The notes under the pieces: generated by a model
The model's database searches: none
What the model was told of the DNA's origin: nothing
Seen by the model: only the letters and a program-made list of their open reading frames with translations
Made by a program: the position numbers and the translations under genes
In this document: positions 22,151 to 32,159 of the stretch, in pieces
Position numbering within the stretch: the stretch's first letter is position 1
How the letters are laid out: each line of letters begins with the position of its first letter
Origin: Eopsaltria australis
Taxonomy: Eukaryota > Chordata > Aves > Passeriformes > Petroicidae
Assembly: GCA_034509425.1 (NCBI GenBank)
Contig: JAVTVJ010000831.1
Coordinates: 169,435-233,434, forward strand
Length of the DNA stretch: 64,000 bases
Reading direction: 5' to 3'

Positions 22151-23088
22151 TTTCAGTTGAGCTCCTGGTATAACAGCAGATCCCAACACCCTGAACAATT
22201 CATTTCTAATGTTTCATTACTGGTGGCCACCCCCTTCCCTTTGGTCCTGGGGCTCTCAGCACTACAAGCTCTGCATAGCCCCAGGTTCCGGCGCAGCTCA
22301 GCAGGCGGGCACAGCCGACAGTGCCCCAGGGACGGGCTGGGGCCAGGGCATCCCGCAACTTCATGGGCCCAGGGAGCCACTGCAGCCCCTGCCCACGGGG
22401 GTTGGCGGCATCAGGCACCGCCTGGCACTGAGCCCCGACTGTCCCACAGCCTTGGCTCGGTCCCGCGCCTCCCCCACAGATCTCCAGCCCATGCTGTCGG
22501 TCGCACCCGGCTTCCGACAGAAACCCCCCTTGATGTCCTGAATAGCAGGCGGACAAACTCAAATTCTCCACCCTGGCTAATGGCTCAGGAGTGGGGGTGT
22601 AGGAACAATACCTCCCTGCTTTCCCTTCCCTGAAAGCTGGGAATACAAAAGACTTGCAGTCAGCCCTGTTTTAGACTGAAGATTTTGAAGATCAGGCAGA
22701 GAACTTCCCAGTCTTTCCTTATCACAGAGCCTCCATTGTTACTTGCCTTAATTATATTTCTCCACACTTCCCTTATTGCCCCCCCGGGCATGGATTGTCG
22801 AGACCCTTTCCCGACTATCCCTTGTTGCCCTCCCTGGGCACGGAATGTCAAGACTCCTTCCTGACTTTCCTTATTGCCCCGTTTGGGCATCTGTGTCTTT
22901 ACCTCTGGAAAAAAGTGTAAACCAACTCAATATTCTTACAAGGGATTCTTTGGAGATGTTTGGGATCGTAATCCCTTTCGCCGGGGCCCCTTCCCGACTT
23001 TATGTTCGCAACTCTCCCTGGGTGCGTTGTATAATCGGCGCTTACCCTCCCTGGGTGCCCTCTCAGGTTTGTTCCTCAAAGATCCCAT
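22151..23088 (-). pseudogene. gag: Gag region of provirus W (broken)
   Basis: An ATG at 23088 on the minus strand opens a 50-codon frame starting MGSLRNKPERAP. A glycine at position 2 is usual for a myristoylated retroviral matrix protein. The frame then stops. Further frames (22660-22890, 76 codons; 22206-22571, 121 codons) follow. About two and a half imperfect copies of a 57-bp unit lie in 22775-22895. No zinc-knuckle CCHC box was found. Identification is mainly by position between primer site and protease. Confidence 0.45.
22775..22895. repeat. Imperfect tandem repeat, about 57-bp unit, in W gag region
   Basis: Units of the form TTATTGCCC...GGGCA..GGA.TGTC.AGAC..CTTCC..ACT occur in tandem. 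A looser partial match (CCTTCCCGACT and CCCTGGGTGC) recurs at about 22985-23070. Confidence 0.65.
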
Positions 23089-23294
23089 TTTAATCACTGG
23101 TGAGATTTTCAGTGGTCCTTCCCTACGGACTCTTCACGGACCCCCCCAGTCTGCCACTCGTCTGTCTCCTGGACTGTCTCGGGCACCCAATCAGTCGCCT
23201 GGCGCCCGCCAGCACCAAGGGGAGCTGATCACCAAAACTGGGTGAGGCGCGCCTTCAGTGCCGCTCGCTGCCCACCACACCGGACAGTGGAAGG

Positions 23295-23312
23295 CTCCTG
23301 GACGAGCCCCCA
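23295..23312 (-). promoter_or_regulatory. Primer binding site, tRNA-Pro type
   Basis: On the minus strand the 18 bases start TGGGGGCTCGTCC, two bases after the 5' LTR end. TGGGGGCTCGTCC is the beginning of the well-known proline-tRNA primer site of gammaretroviruses. The last bases (AGGAG) differ slightly from the usual form. Confidence 0.9.
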
Positions 23313-23314
23313 TT

Positions 23315-23795
23315 AGTGAGGAAAATAATCCACGAACACCAGAGGTTTATGTCCAAAAAGGAGACAGCAGAGTCCTGTAACTTCACATAAAGGGAGAGGC
23401 CATGGGGCATTTCCCCTGGGGTCTCTCAAATTGTGGAGGACATAGCCTCTTTTTTCTTTTTTTATCCTGCTTCCCGGACCTCAGGCCCTGCTCTCGTTCC
23501 CCATTGGCTGAGGTATTCAAGAGGTACAGACTTCCTGGAATCGCCTAATGCCCAAGACCCTCCTTTCCCAATGTATAATCCCTCCCCTCCCCTCCCCCCC
23601 CCCCCTTGTCTTTCCCAGAATGGTCCTTCTTGGTTCCTTTCATATTCCAATATTCAGTTTTATTTATCAGTAGACCTGTGGTTTGTTTGTAAATGTAAAT
23701 TTCAATGGAATTCTCCCCATTGTTTCTTTTATCTCTGGGTGCCAGCCTTATCTCTCAGACACTGTTTGTGAAGACAAGTTTCTTCATTCCTTTCA
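23315..23795 (-). repeat. 5' LTR of provirus W
   Basis: An LTR of about 480 bp, reading TGAAAGGAATG to a CCTCACT end. It is identical to the 3' LTR across its last 200 bases (23595-23795 region). Differences are about three substitutions plus an expanded C-tract (23581-23604). CCAAT and TATA-like boxes are as in the 3' LTR. No canonical AATAAA was seen after the TATA box. Confidence 0.92.
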
Positions 23796-24817
23796 CTCTG
23801 TTAAGTGTTGAATACTCTCCTCTAGCTGTATAATTCAAGTATTAATTCTTCACTAGACTCACAGATTTTAAAGCATGAGGAAGTCAACATGATCAGCTAA
23901 TCTAGTATCTTGCATAGCACAGAGCATATAATTTTGCTTCATTTTTGTAATGCATTCATTACTTTCAGCTATACTATCTCTTTTCAAAAGTCAGTTCTCT
24001 TGAATGAATGACATTATATAAAGTAGAATGTGTCCTAGTCTTTGATAAGTTATTGCAACGGCTCATTAAACCACAAACCAGTTATACTTCAAGTTTTAGT
24101 ATATTTCGTTTATGATGAAGTCACCTCTTACACTTCTTTTGTATATACCAAAAAGCATGTCTCTGTTTAGGTCACTGTTAAACCATGAATATTTTTATCT
24201 GTGTTTTATGAAACTGTTTCAATCTGTGATCTTTGCTCTAAATAGATTTACACAGTTAGTATTCAGGTAATGACCTCACCAATGTGGCAATACAATTTCC
24301 CTCTTTCTACTCAATAGTCTTTTGCTTATTGAGACTCAGTAGTCTGAAGATATTGTCTGCCATAGGTAGGTTCAAAATGCTTTCTGATTACTCACATTTC
24401 AAAGATATTTGAGTTTTCCCACAAGTTTTGTTGGTTAGTTAGCTGGTTTTGCATTTAACTGTCTTAAAGGGCAAGTGAATTTGGTTGATGAGTAGCACAG
24501 AATTGTCTGTATAACAGCAAATATTTTTGTTATCCATTGAGTTCACTACTAATGACTTAGCATTTTCTTCTACAGACCTTCCAGCTACTTGAGTATTTTC
24601 TCAGAAGTTTCTGAAATTGTGTAAAACAGCTTGTTTTGTTTTGTTTTGTTAGTGAATACAGGGAAAAAACCCATCCTCTAACATGTATTCTTATAGAAGA
24701 GTCTACAGCTTCCTTTAATAGAACTCCCAGTGGCAGAAAACAAAGAAATGGAGATACTTTGGAAACAGCAGAATAAAAAAAAAGCAAGTGCAGGAAGTTG
24801 TAATTATACAGTCATTT
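23796..24817. other. Unique AT-rich DNA, no gene seen
   Basis: No repeat family or gene recognised. A (TTTTG)n run lies at about 24636-24656. Confidence 0.45.
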
Positions 24818-25507
24818 TGGTGTCAGAGCCTCTGTTTTCAAATGGAGACTGTATGTGTGTGGGGGACATCCTGGGCCTGCCCTGTGATCTCAGAAGCTCC
24901 TGATAAACCTTGACCAAGCTGACTGAGCAGTGAAGCATCCCTTGACTGGATCAGCTGGGCCATGAGTCACTCCCTGGTTAACCAGAAGCTCTTGCATGTT
25001 AAAGGTGGAAACAGCCAGAAACATCGGCTGTCCAATCACGGTGGAAAACAAAGGATAAGCAATTATCTCTGGGGTTTGATGAGGCTGACAGCGGGCCTGA
25101 AAGCCTCATGGAGATTGACTTAGAAGCAATCAAAATTTACCCGTGAGAAAATGTCATGAGAAAGTGAGGATGTGAGAGCCTGCAGCCACAATGAAGGCCT
25201 CAATGACAGCCAAAAAGATAACCGAAGAAGATGTTTTGCAAACAAGGAGATGGCCTTGCTGAGGAACATCAAGAATACCAGAAGAAGATTACTTGTAGTA
25301 TGTAGCTAACTGCTTGTATAGCTTAGTGTATTGTGTTATGAATAGTCCTTGTTTTGTAGACAGCCCTGTTGTTGTTTGCTACGCAGCCAATCATAACAAA
25401 CTACGGTAGCTGTGAAAAAAAGGTATAAAGGTACTAACACAGAATAATAAAAAACTTTTTCTGTCCTTGGATTATGTGCATGTCATATGTCCATTTCTAC
25501 TCTGACA
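24818..25507 (+). mobile_element. Solo LTR, ERV1-like (O)
   Basis: A 690-bp LTR with inverted ends TGTCAGAG and CTCTGACA. Counting from TGG at 24818, ATTT is duplicated at 24814-24817 and 25508-25511. Promoter elements are clear: CCAAT near 25387, AGGTATAAAGG at 25421-25431 and AATAAA at 25446-25451. The AATAAA lies only about 20 bases after the TATA box, so R is very short or another signal is used. Confidence 0.8.
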
Positions 25508-25969
25508 ATTTTCCTTAGTTACCTTGGTAAGCCATTTAGCTGAATTGTAGCCTGAGTAGTGTGGTACCATTGTGAATTGTAGCCTGAGAGGAACAGTATC
25601 ATTGTTACTGCAGTTTGGGGAAAAAAGCCCAGCAACAGCCAACCTGTGTTATAGCCAGGATGGAAACCTACTGCTGACAGAAGTTAGTCATCTTGGGACC
25701 ACAGGAGGCTGTGCCACCCCCTCCCTCTGAGTGTGATACCTCTCAGAGCTCTCAAAGTCAGTTGTACTTGGAGGCTTGGGGTGAGAGTCCCCACCCTCAT
25801 CTCCACACTCCTTGAGGTGCACCCCTTGCCTGTGGGGAAACACAAAGGGATTTGATGTGAATGTTTCTCTGAACTTGAGGGGAAATTTTGATAGTTACCT
25901 TTCCACACATTGAAATAGCTGTATACATCATTTTACCTCTGTGTGTGTGAATTGATAATTGTATGAATG
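25508..25969. other. Unique DNA, no gene seen
   Basis: A minus-strand frame of 74 codons (25684-25908) has no recognisable domain. A GAATTGTAGCCTGAG motif occurs twice (about 25540-25590). Confidence 0.4.
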
Positions 25970-27003
25970 TGTGCTGGTTTTGTCTGGGTTAGAGTTAACA
26001 TACTTCCCAGTGTCTGATATGGGGCTGTGTTTTGGATTTGTGCTGAAGACAGGGTTGATAATATAGAGATGCTTTTCTTATTGCTGAGCCGGGCTTATGC
26101 AGAGCCAAGGCCTTTTCTGCCTTTCATACGGCCACACTGGTGAGGAAGTTTGGGTTGCATGAGAGATTGGGACCCGCCAGGATTTGTAATTCAAACTGAT
26201 CAAAGGGGTATTCCAGATCATATGACATCATGACCAGTATATAAAGTGGTTGGAAGAAGGAGGAAAAGAGGGAATGTTTTGAGCGATGACATATATGTTC
26301 CCAAGTCACTGTTATGACTGATGGGACCCGGCTGTCCTGGGAATGGCTGCCCATTGGAAACAGTTAATTAATTACATGTTTTTCTTTCTTTGTGTGCATG
26401 GCTTTTGCTTTCCATACTGAACTGCCTTTATCTTGATGCCTGAAGGATTTTTCTGCTTTTCTTCTGGATATTTCTTACACTGTTCCCTATATTCACAAGT
26501 ATTAGCATGCATACTTGTGATGCCTTAGGTGATAGTTTAGCCTGGTTTCATGGTGTTTAGTAAGCCAGTAGACTAAACACCCCTGAGACTACGTATGTTA
26601 GAAGACCAAACACCCTGTTTTCGTGAGCCCTCAAGGTCTCCTAGTAGGACAGATTTTGTAAACTAGAAGTTAGCTCACCCAGGCCCCTTATTGGGCCCTC
26701 CTGGTAGATATGCTAATGTGTAGAGTCTTTAATTGTATACTCGATTGGGGGGACGGGGCTTTTGCGGCGTGTTCTACATGGACGGCAGAAGCCATCGAAT
26801 GGGATCCTATTAAAATACTGAGGTAAACAACCCCCAACCCTCTCACCGTGTCTGAGCCTTTATTTCCTAAGACCAGAAAAAGGCATCAATCTCAACACAC
26901 AAGTTTTCTTTTACCCTTTTGATTCTCTTCCCAGTCCCACTGGTGGGGGAGTGAGTAAGCAGCTGCCTGGGGCAGGGTTGACAACAGAGCTTAAAACATG
27001 ACA
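25970..27003 (+). mobile_element. Solo LTR, ERVL-like (P), split by X3
   Basis: The LTR starts TGTGCTGGTTTTG and ends AAACATGACA. GAATG is duplicated perfectly at 25965-25969 and 27004-27008. The pieces are 25970-26433 and 26889-27003, about 575 bp net, the same size as LTR Y. It shares GATATTCCAGATCATATGAC and TATATAAAG blocks with Y. X3 sits near its 3' end. Confidence 0.9.
26434..26888 (+). mobile_element. Solo LTR, ERV1-like (X3), nested in P
   Basis: A 455-bp X-family LTR with TGATGCCT/AGGCATCA ends. ATCT is duplicated perfectly at 26430-26433 and 26889-26892. It has the GGCGTGTTCTAC 3' block shared with X4 and X5. Confidence 0.96.
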
Positions 27004-27374
27004 GAATGTTACTATTTCAGATCTATAGTTAAGTCATTGTTGTAACTGTATTGAAATATACCAAATCACTTTGTAAGAGTTAAAGTACAAGAAGGTTAAG
27101 AGCTGCTACACACTTTTGCACCCTTATCTTTCTATCCGTATCCTTTTCGCTCTTACCCCCTTTTGCATTCCTGGTTTCCATGTAAATCATTCAAAATTAC
27201 TTCTAATTTGATCTTCCTTTGTATTAGTCTTTGTAGCAAGCAATAGAGTGAACCTTGCCATTGAACTCTGCAAAACTGTATTTTCATAAATTTATAATAA
27301 ATCCTGCTTTTGACAGGATCATTGACAATGTTTCTGGACAATGAGTGGCCAAGCAACTCATTCACAACTGTTTG
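27004..27374. other. Unassigned, possibly an old LTR tail
   Basis: ATAATAAATCC near 27292 looks like a polyadenylation signal near the end of an old LTR, but no ends or target duplication could be found. Confidence 0.3.
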
Positions 27375-27940
27375 TGTATTGGGTCTGACTGGGGTAAAGC
27401 TCACAGGCCTTACAGTGCTGTACTTTGCTTTGGTAGCTGGCGTTGATAACAGAGCAGTGTTTTGGCTACTGCCAAGCTGTGCTGTCCCTGTGACATTCCT
27501 TCCCCCACTGAAGGGGATGGGGGGGGGCAAGATCCTGGGAGGGGACACCAGCATGCCAGCTGACCCCAGTCAGCCAAAGGGATATTCCATACCATATGAC
27601 ATCAGCTCAGATATATAAGGGAAAGAAGAGAGGAGGAGGCACTCAGGGCTGGTCCATGTTTGCCTCCTTGAACAACTGTCACATGTGCTGAAGCCCTGCT
27701 TCCCAGAAAGTGTCTGGACATCGCTACTGATGAGAAGTAGAGATTGATTGTTTTCCCTTCTGCTCTTGCGCACGCAACTTTCAACTTGCTTGTTCTATTT
27801 TTTTTCCCACTGTAATAAAACTGCCTTTTCTTACCCTGATAGTCTTTTTCAATATTATCCTCTCCCCTCTCCCAGCGGGAGCGGGAGTAATAGAGTGACT
27901 GAGTGGGCACCTGGCACCTAGCTGGGGTCAACCCATGACA
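27375..27940 (+). mobile_element. Solo LTR, ERVL-like (Y2)
   Basis: A 566-bp copy of family Y from TGTATTGGGTC to CCCATGACA. GTTTG is duplicated perfectly at 27370-27374 and 27941-27945. ATATATAA lies near 27611 and AATAAA at 27814-27819. Confidence 0.95.
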
Positions 27941-28489
27941 GTTTGAAAACAAGTTATGGTCTTTTTACTTTCGTATTTAACTTTGTTAATAAAGGTCTCA
28001 GATTAGACTTTGCAGAAAGCAGAACCTGATTTGTTTTACTTACTAGCTTTGAGGTATTAAACATAACTAAATTTCAGGAATCCTGTGTATTCCTTACACA
28101 GAGTTAATCTGCCTTTTCAAAGACCCAGTAAATTAGGCATGTAATCACAGTTTACCTAATAGAGTCATAGAATTATTTTCAAAACCTTAGATAAATTTCC
28201 AAAAGCTTAGAAAATTATATCCAGTATATATATAAAGTGAGCATGTCTCTATGTCTCTATAATACATGAAAGAAAAATTAAATGTTTAGAAATTCAGATA
28301 AAGCAGAAATTGGAAGTAGGAAGAAAAAAAAGATGAGTAGGAGAAAAATGATAGACGAGGAAAACCCTAAAAACCAGAGAAGTAATTTGAATTGCAGCTT
28401 TGGGAATGAGGGAATAACTTTATGGCTTTGTGAAAAAGCTTGGCATTGTAGTTGGATGAGATTTAAATTGTAAAAGGCTTTCCATATTA
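27941..28489. other. Unique AT-rich DNA
   Basis: No gene or repeat recognised. Confidence 0.4.
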
Positions 28490-29480
28490 ATGGGAAATAA
28501 CAAGGTTGCTAAATAACAGTATGATGGATGTTAAATCAGCAGGTCCAGATAATTTTGCCTGCAAGTGCTGTAAAGAGTCAGCTAAGCAGATCTCTTGATC
28601 ATCAGTGATGATTTTCAATAAGTCTTGGAGCACTGGAGCATTTCCAAAGGGTTGGAATGAAGTTAATGTTATGCCAATATTTTAAAAGTATAAATGGGAC
28701 ATCTAATTATAGGCCTGTCATTCTGACATTGACCCCAGACAAATTATGGAACAAGAGGTATGGGATTTGATGAATAACCTATTAAAAGAGGATAATATAA
28801 TTAATGGCAATCAGCATGGGCTTATAGGAAAGACATACTTTTGAACTTGCTTGTAAGCTGATCAGGAAAACCTATAATTGAACTTGGATAAGGTTGATGC
28901 TGATGATCATGTTTTACTTCTATAGGTCATTTAGTTGCATACTGAACATTCTGGTTAACAAAGAAGGAATTGCAAACACCAACATTATACATACTAAACT
29001 GAATAAAATATTATAACATGTAGGTTTTTAATATACTGTATTTAAAGAACTATCAATGAGCATGTGTTCTAAAAAAATGACAGAGGGCTTATTTTTGGCC
29101 TTATTTGCAGCCTCAGTATAACAGCATTACTGCTGGGAAAAAAATAATGGATTACACAGCAACTGGAGGAGGGATAAATGAGGAAAAGGAAAGATTGCTG
29201 ACAAGTAGCTGGAATCCACCAGATATCAGGTATAAACAATTCTTTATTATGGACAATGAAAATTATGTATCTAGGGACAACAGTGTAAAGGACACTTATG
29301 AAATGGGACCTCTATCCTAAGAATGAAAATTCTAAAACCTTGGGGATGACAAAGAGCAATCTACTATGCCTGGAAGAGCCTGATACAATCTGACCTGTGC
29401 AGGATTCAGACTCTTTCTTGGAATATGAAGGCTACCTCTGTACTGAATTAAAGAAGGACACTCATATATTGAAAAACAAG
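28490..29480 (+). mobile_element. Ancient, decayed CR1-type LINE fragment
   Basis: Traces of a CR1-like reverse transcriptase: a segment translating as SAGPDNF near 28536, a NYRPVIL motif near 28705 and an NQHG-type motif near 28810, each in broken frames. The later part (29150-29460) resembles a LINE 3' region in composition only. Stops and deletions are frequent and no CR1-type 3' tail is seen. Much older than the copy at 57.1-58.7 kb. Confidence 0.5.
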
Positions 29481-29509
29481 TACTGAGAAATATTGCAAGC
29501 ATATCTAAG

Positions 29510-30107
29510 TGTTGTGGTGGTTCAAGCCCCCAAAAAACCCTTTTCCCCCCCTAGGAAGCTCGGGGCTGGGGACTCCCCTGGGGCAGAGCTGGGGGTGGTT
29601 TGCCCTGTGGATGGGCCGGGCTTCCCAGGGGCTGGCTACCCTGTCCCCACCTGCCACTCTCCTGTTTATCATCTTTAGGTTCCAGAAAGTTCACTGTTAC
29701 ATAGTACTTGATTGTATCATCCCCTTGCTGGTCTCCCCTTCTCCTCCCCCTTCCCTTCCCAGTTGGTTCCAGTCCCCCGATCCCTCCCTGGTTCCTCCCC
29801 CGAGCCCATCAGAGATTGGTTTGTAATCCCTCAATAAAAGTCTGATGCAAGGGGCACCCCAGGTCTTTCGCCTGGATGCCCAGAGAGCTGTTAACACTGC
29901 GTTACAGTGTCTCTATTATTCTGGGCTGAAAGAACCCTCCCGTGATACTCCGGCTCTTTGGTTACAGTGTCCGCCGTAAAGGGGGACGAGGCCTGCGGCC
30001 AGGGACCTTAAGGTCCACAGCAGTGAACCCACTCAGGTCGGGGACACTGGCCTGTAAATGCCGTGGGGCTGCAGTCTGAGAGCCTGGTGGGCAGCTGACC
30101 GGCATCA
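29510..30107 (+). mobile_element. LTR V1, ERVK-like
   Basis: Begins TGTTGTGGTGGTTCAAGCCCCC and matches V2 (31548-32159) along nearly its full length at roughly 85% by eye. AATAAAAG lies at 29833-29840. The 3' end corresponding to V2's GGCCACA is missing or diverged, and no target duplication was found. Confidence 0.7.
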
Positions 30108-30638
30108 GGAAATAAATCTTAAACCTAACCTTAAGGTACGGTTTTAAAAATTTTCTGGTACAGCAGTTCCTTTGCCTCTTTTAGCATAGAGAGCATAGCA
30201 ACAATTCTAGTAAGAAGTCAGCTTTCGTGACTATTCCCAAGAAGTTCAATCTGCTTAAGAATTACAAAAGAAGGTAAAGGATTCATTTGACTATAAGCTG
30301 TCTGTACTTACATTCAGAACAGAAATATGGCTGTGGAAAAATGTGAAAACCAGAATCCATTTACCAGACAGTGAAGTTTCTCTTTATTTTTTTTCCTCTA
30401 AAATCATATACTAATTCTAACAGAAAGTGTAGTTATATCATTAGCTGTGGGCTTGTTTGACAGCAATAATTTCCCCTACTAATTAACTTCCACAAGTCAG
30501 CATTGATATATCATTCCCATAGATTTTCTTTTGCTATGTGCTGTCCTTCATGGGTCCTATTTAATTCAATAACATTTATGAGATTTATGGTTGATGACAA
30601 TCCACTGTATTAATCCAACTTTAAATACCCAAATTTGA
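30108..30638. other. Unique AT-rich DNA
   Basis: No gene or repeat recognised between V1 and the env remnant. Confidence 0.4.
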
Positions 30639-31181
30639 ATGAATTATTTCCCTGCCCTTTTAATCTTATTACTCATCAAAAACAGAAAAAAAAAAAAGCC
30701 TAAACAAAAACCTGTACAGTTACACTATGTGTGTTACAGAAAAGCAGGCCTGGAAGGCCCAGAAGTAGGCCTAGAAAGCCCAGAGGTACAAAACAGAGCC
30801 ACAATAGACCTTTTGTTGTTGGCTTAGGGCCATGGTTGTGAAGATTTTGATGGGATGTGCTGTATGAATCTATCTGACCACTCACAATCAATTCATGCTC
30901 ATTTACAACAATTCAGGGAAAACATGAAGGAGATAAAGATAGTAGAATCGCCTTTAGGAGATTGGTTAGCAGGCTTAGGTATTAAGAGCTGGTTAAAGGA
31001 GTTTGTAAAAATGGGACTGATAGTTGTAGTGGTTATTATAATCATAAGAGTATTATTGCCATGTATTGTTAAGTGTTTGATGAAACCAGTAGAAAAAGGT
31101 GTAAACCAGGTCTGGATTGCTCAAAGAAAAGAAGGGGGATTTGTGGGGAATAGCTATCTCCATTTGCATGGACATAAGTGA
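30639..31181 (+). pseudogene. env: Retroviral transmembrane envelope remnant (class II/alpha-like ERV)
   Basis: One reading frame runs from about 30720 to 31181 with a single in-frame TAG at 30825-30827. It shows a QNRATIDLLLL heptad region, then a CX6CC motif (Cys codons at 30837, 30858 and 30861), a further helical segment, a hydrophobic membrane span (about codons from 31012 to 31080) and a short tail that stops 40 bases inside LTR U. This is the C-terminal two-thirds of a transmembrane subunit. Surface subunit, fusion peptide and everything 5' are missing. The motif style is close to alpharetroviral and related avian class II elements (from memory). A 21-bp tandem duplication (about 30744-30787) precedes it. 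Confidence 0.88.
31125..31140 (+). promoter_or_regulatory. Polypurine tract before LTR U
   Basis: A purine run AAAGAAAAGAAGGGGGA directly precedes the TTTG at the LTR start, as expected for the 3' LTR of a provirus. It lies within the env frame. Confidence 0.75.
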
Positions 31182-31541
31182 GCAATCCAGCATCTGTAGA
31201 TGAGAAATAGGCATCTGTTCAAGGTCACCCAAAAGGCAGCCATGGCTGTGAGAAAAGGAGATGCTAAGACTGTAAATAATCCCCAGGTGTCTGAGGAGGA
31301 ACTTGTCAGATGAAACTGTTATTGTAGCCTTCTGATACTAAGCTTCGTACTGTAATTAGAATAGAGACAATACAGTGTGAGAACTTTGTGTGAGAAAGCA
31401 CTGTGTAAACTGTAGAAGAAAAACTTATCACGTCGCTTTATTTTTAGCGTACTGTAGGATATAAGTATGCTTACTCTCTAAAATAAAGTGGCTTCACTTG
31501 ATCACATTGATCTGGCGTGATGGCCCATCATTTTCCCTGCA
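31142..31541 (+). mobile_element. 3' LTR U of the env-bearing ERVK element
   Basis: A 400-bp LTR from TGTGGGGAATAG to TTTTCCCTGCA. GATATAAG near 31458 is TATA-like and AATAAA lies at 31482-31487. It is related to U-prime at 14123-14491. Because env and the polypurine tract adjoin its left end, it is the 3' LTR of a 5'-truncated provirus. Confidence 0.85.
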
Positions 31542-31547
31542 AAAACC

Positions 31548-32159
31548 TGTTGAGGTGGTCCAAGCCCCCAAAAACCCTTTTTCCCCCCTAAGAAGCTCTG
31601 GACTAGGGACTCCCCCTGGGGTGGAGCCCTAAGTGGTTTGCCCTGTAGATGGGCCGAGCTTCCTGGGGGCTAGCTACCCTGTCCCCACCTGCCACTCTCC
31701 TGTCTATCATCTTTAGGTTCCAGAAAGTTCCCTGTTACTCAGTAGTTGATTGTTTTATCCCCTTGTCAGTCTCCCCCTCTCCTCCCCCTTCCCTTCCCAG
31801 TTGGTTCCAGTCCCCCGATCCCTCCCTGGTTCCTCCCCTGAGCCCATCAGTGATTGGATATGTTTCCCTCAATAAAAGTCTGATGCATGGTGATCTCCAG
31901 GTCTTTCACCTGGATGCCCAGAGAGCTGTCAACCCTGCATTACAGTGTCTCTGTTATTCTGGGGCGAAAGAACCCTCCCGCAATACTCCAGCTCTTTGGT
32001 TACAGTGTCCACTGTAAAGGGAGACATGGCCTGCGGCCAGGGATGTAAAGACCCGACAGCAGTGAACCCGCTCAGGTCGGGGACACTGGCTTGTAACCGC
32101 CGTCGGGCTGCTGTCTGAAACCCTGGTGGGCAGCTAGCCGGCCCATGCCATTGGCCACA
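31548..32159 (+). mobile_element. Solo LTR V2, ERVK-like
   Basis: A 612-bp LTR from TGTTGAGGTGG to GGCCACA. AAAACC is duplicated perfectly at 31542-31547 and 32160-32165. AATAAAAG starts at 31871. It landed immediately beside the end of LTR U, so the target hexamer also abuts U. Confidence 0.92.

Larger units (their letters stand above)
15662..23795 (-). mobile_element. Defective ERV1 provirus (W), minus strand
   Basis: Two nearly identical LTRs (23315-23795 as 5' LTR, 15662-16131 as 3' LTR) bound an internal region with, in order on the minus strand, a tRNA-Pro-type primer site, a leader with a possible gag start, protease, reverse transcriptase/RNase H and integrase remnants, an env remnant and a polypurine tract. 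CTCT is duplicated at 15658-15661 and 23796-23799. This is the layout of a gammaretrovirus-like ERV1. All genes are broken, and the conserved RT YxDD motif and most of the integrase core were not found. LTRs X2 and Z3 are inserted in it. Without them the element is about 5.9 kb, short for an intact provirus. Confidence 0.9.

Noticed and set aside
22088..22633. 181-codon plus frame inside provirus W
   Set aside because: It is antisense to the gag region of a minus-strand provirus, with no recognisable domain.
29510..32159. V1 and V2 as the two LTRs of one provirus containing the env remnant
   Set aside because: V2 has its own perfect AAAACC duplication on both sides, and env adjoins polypurine tract and LTR U, not V. 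V1 and V2 also differ by many substitutions.
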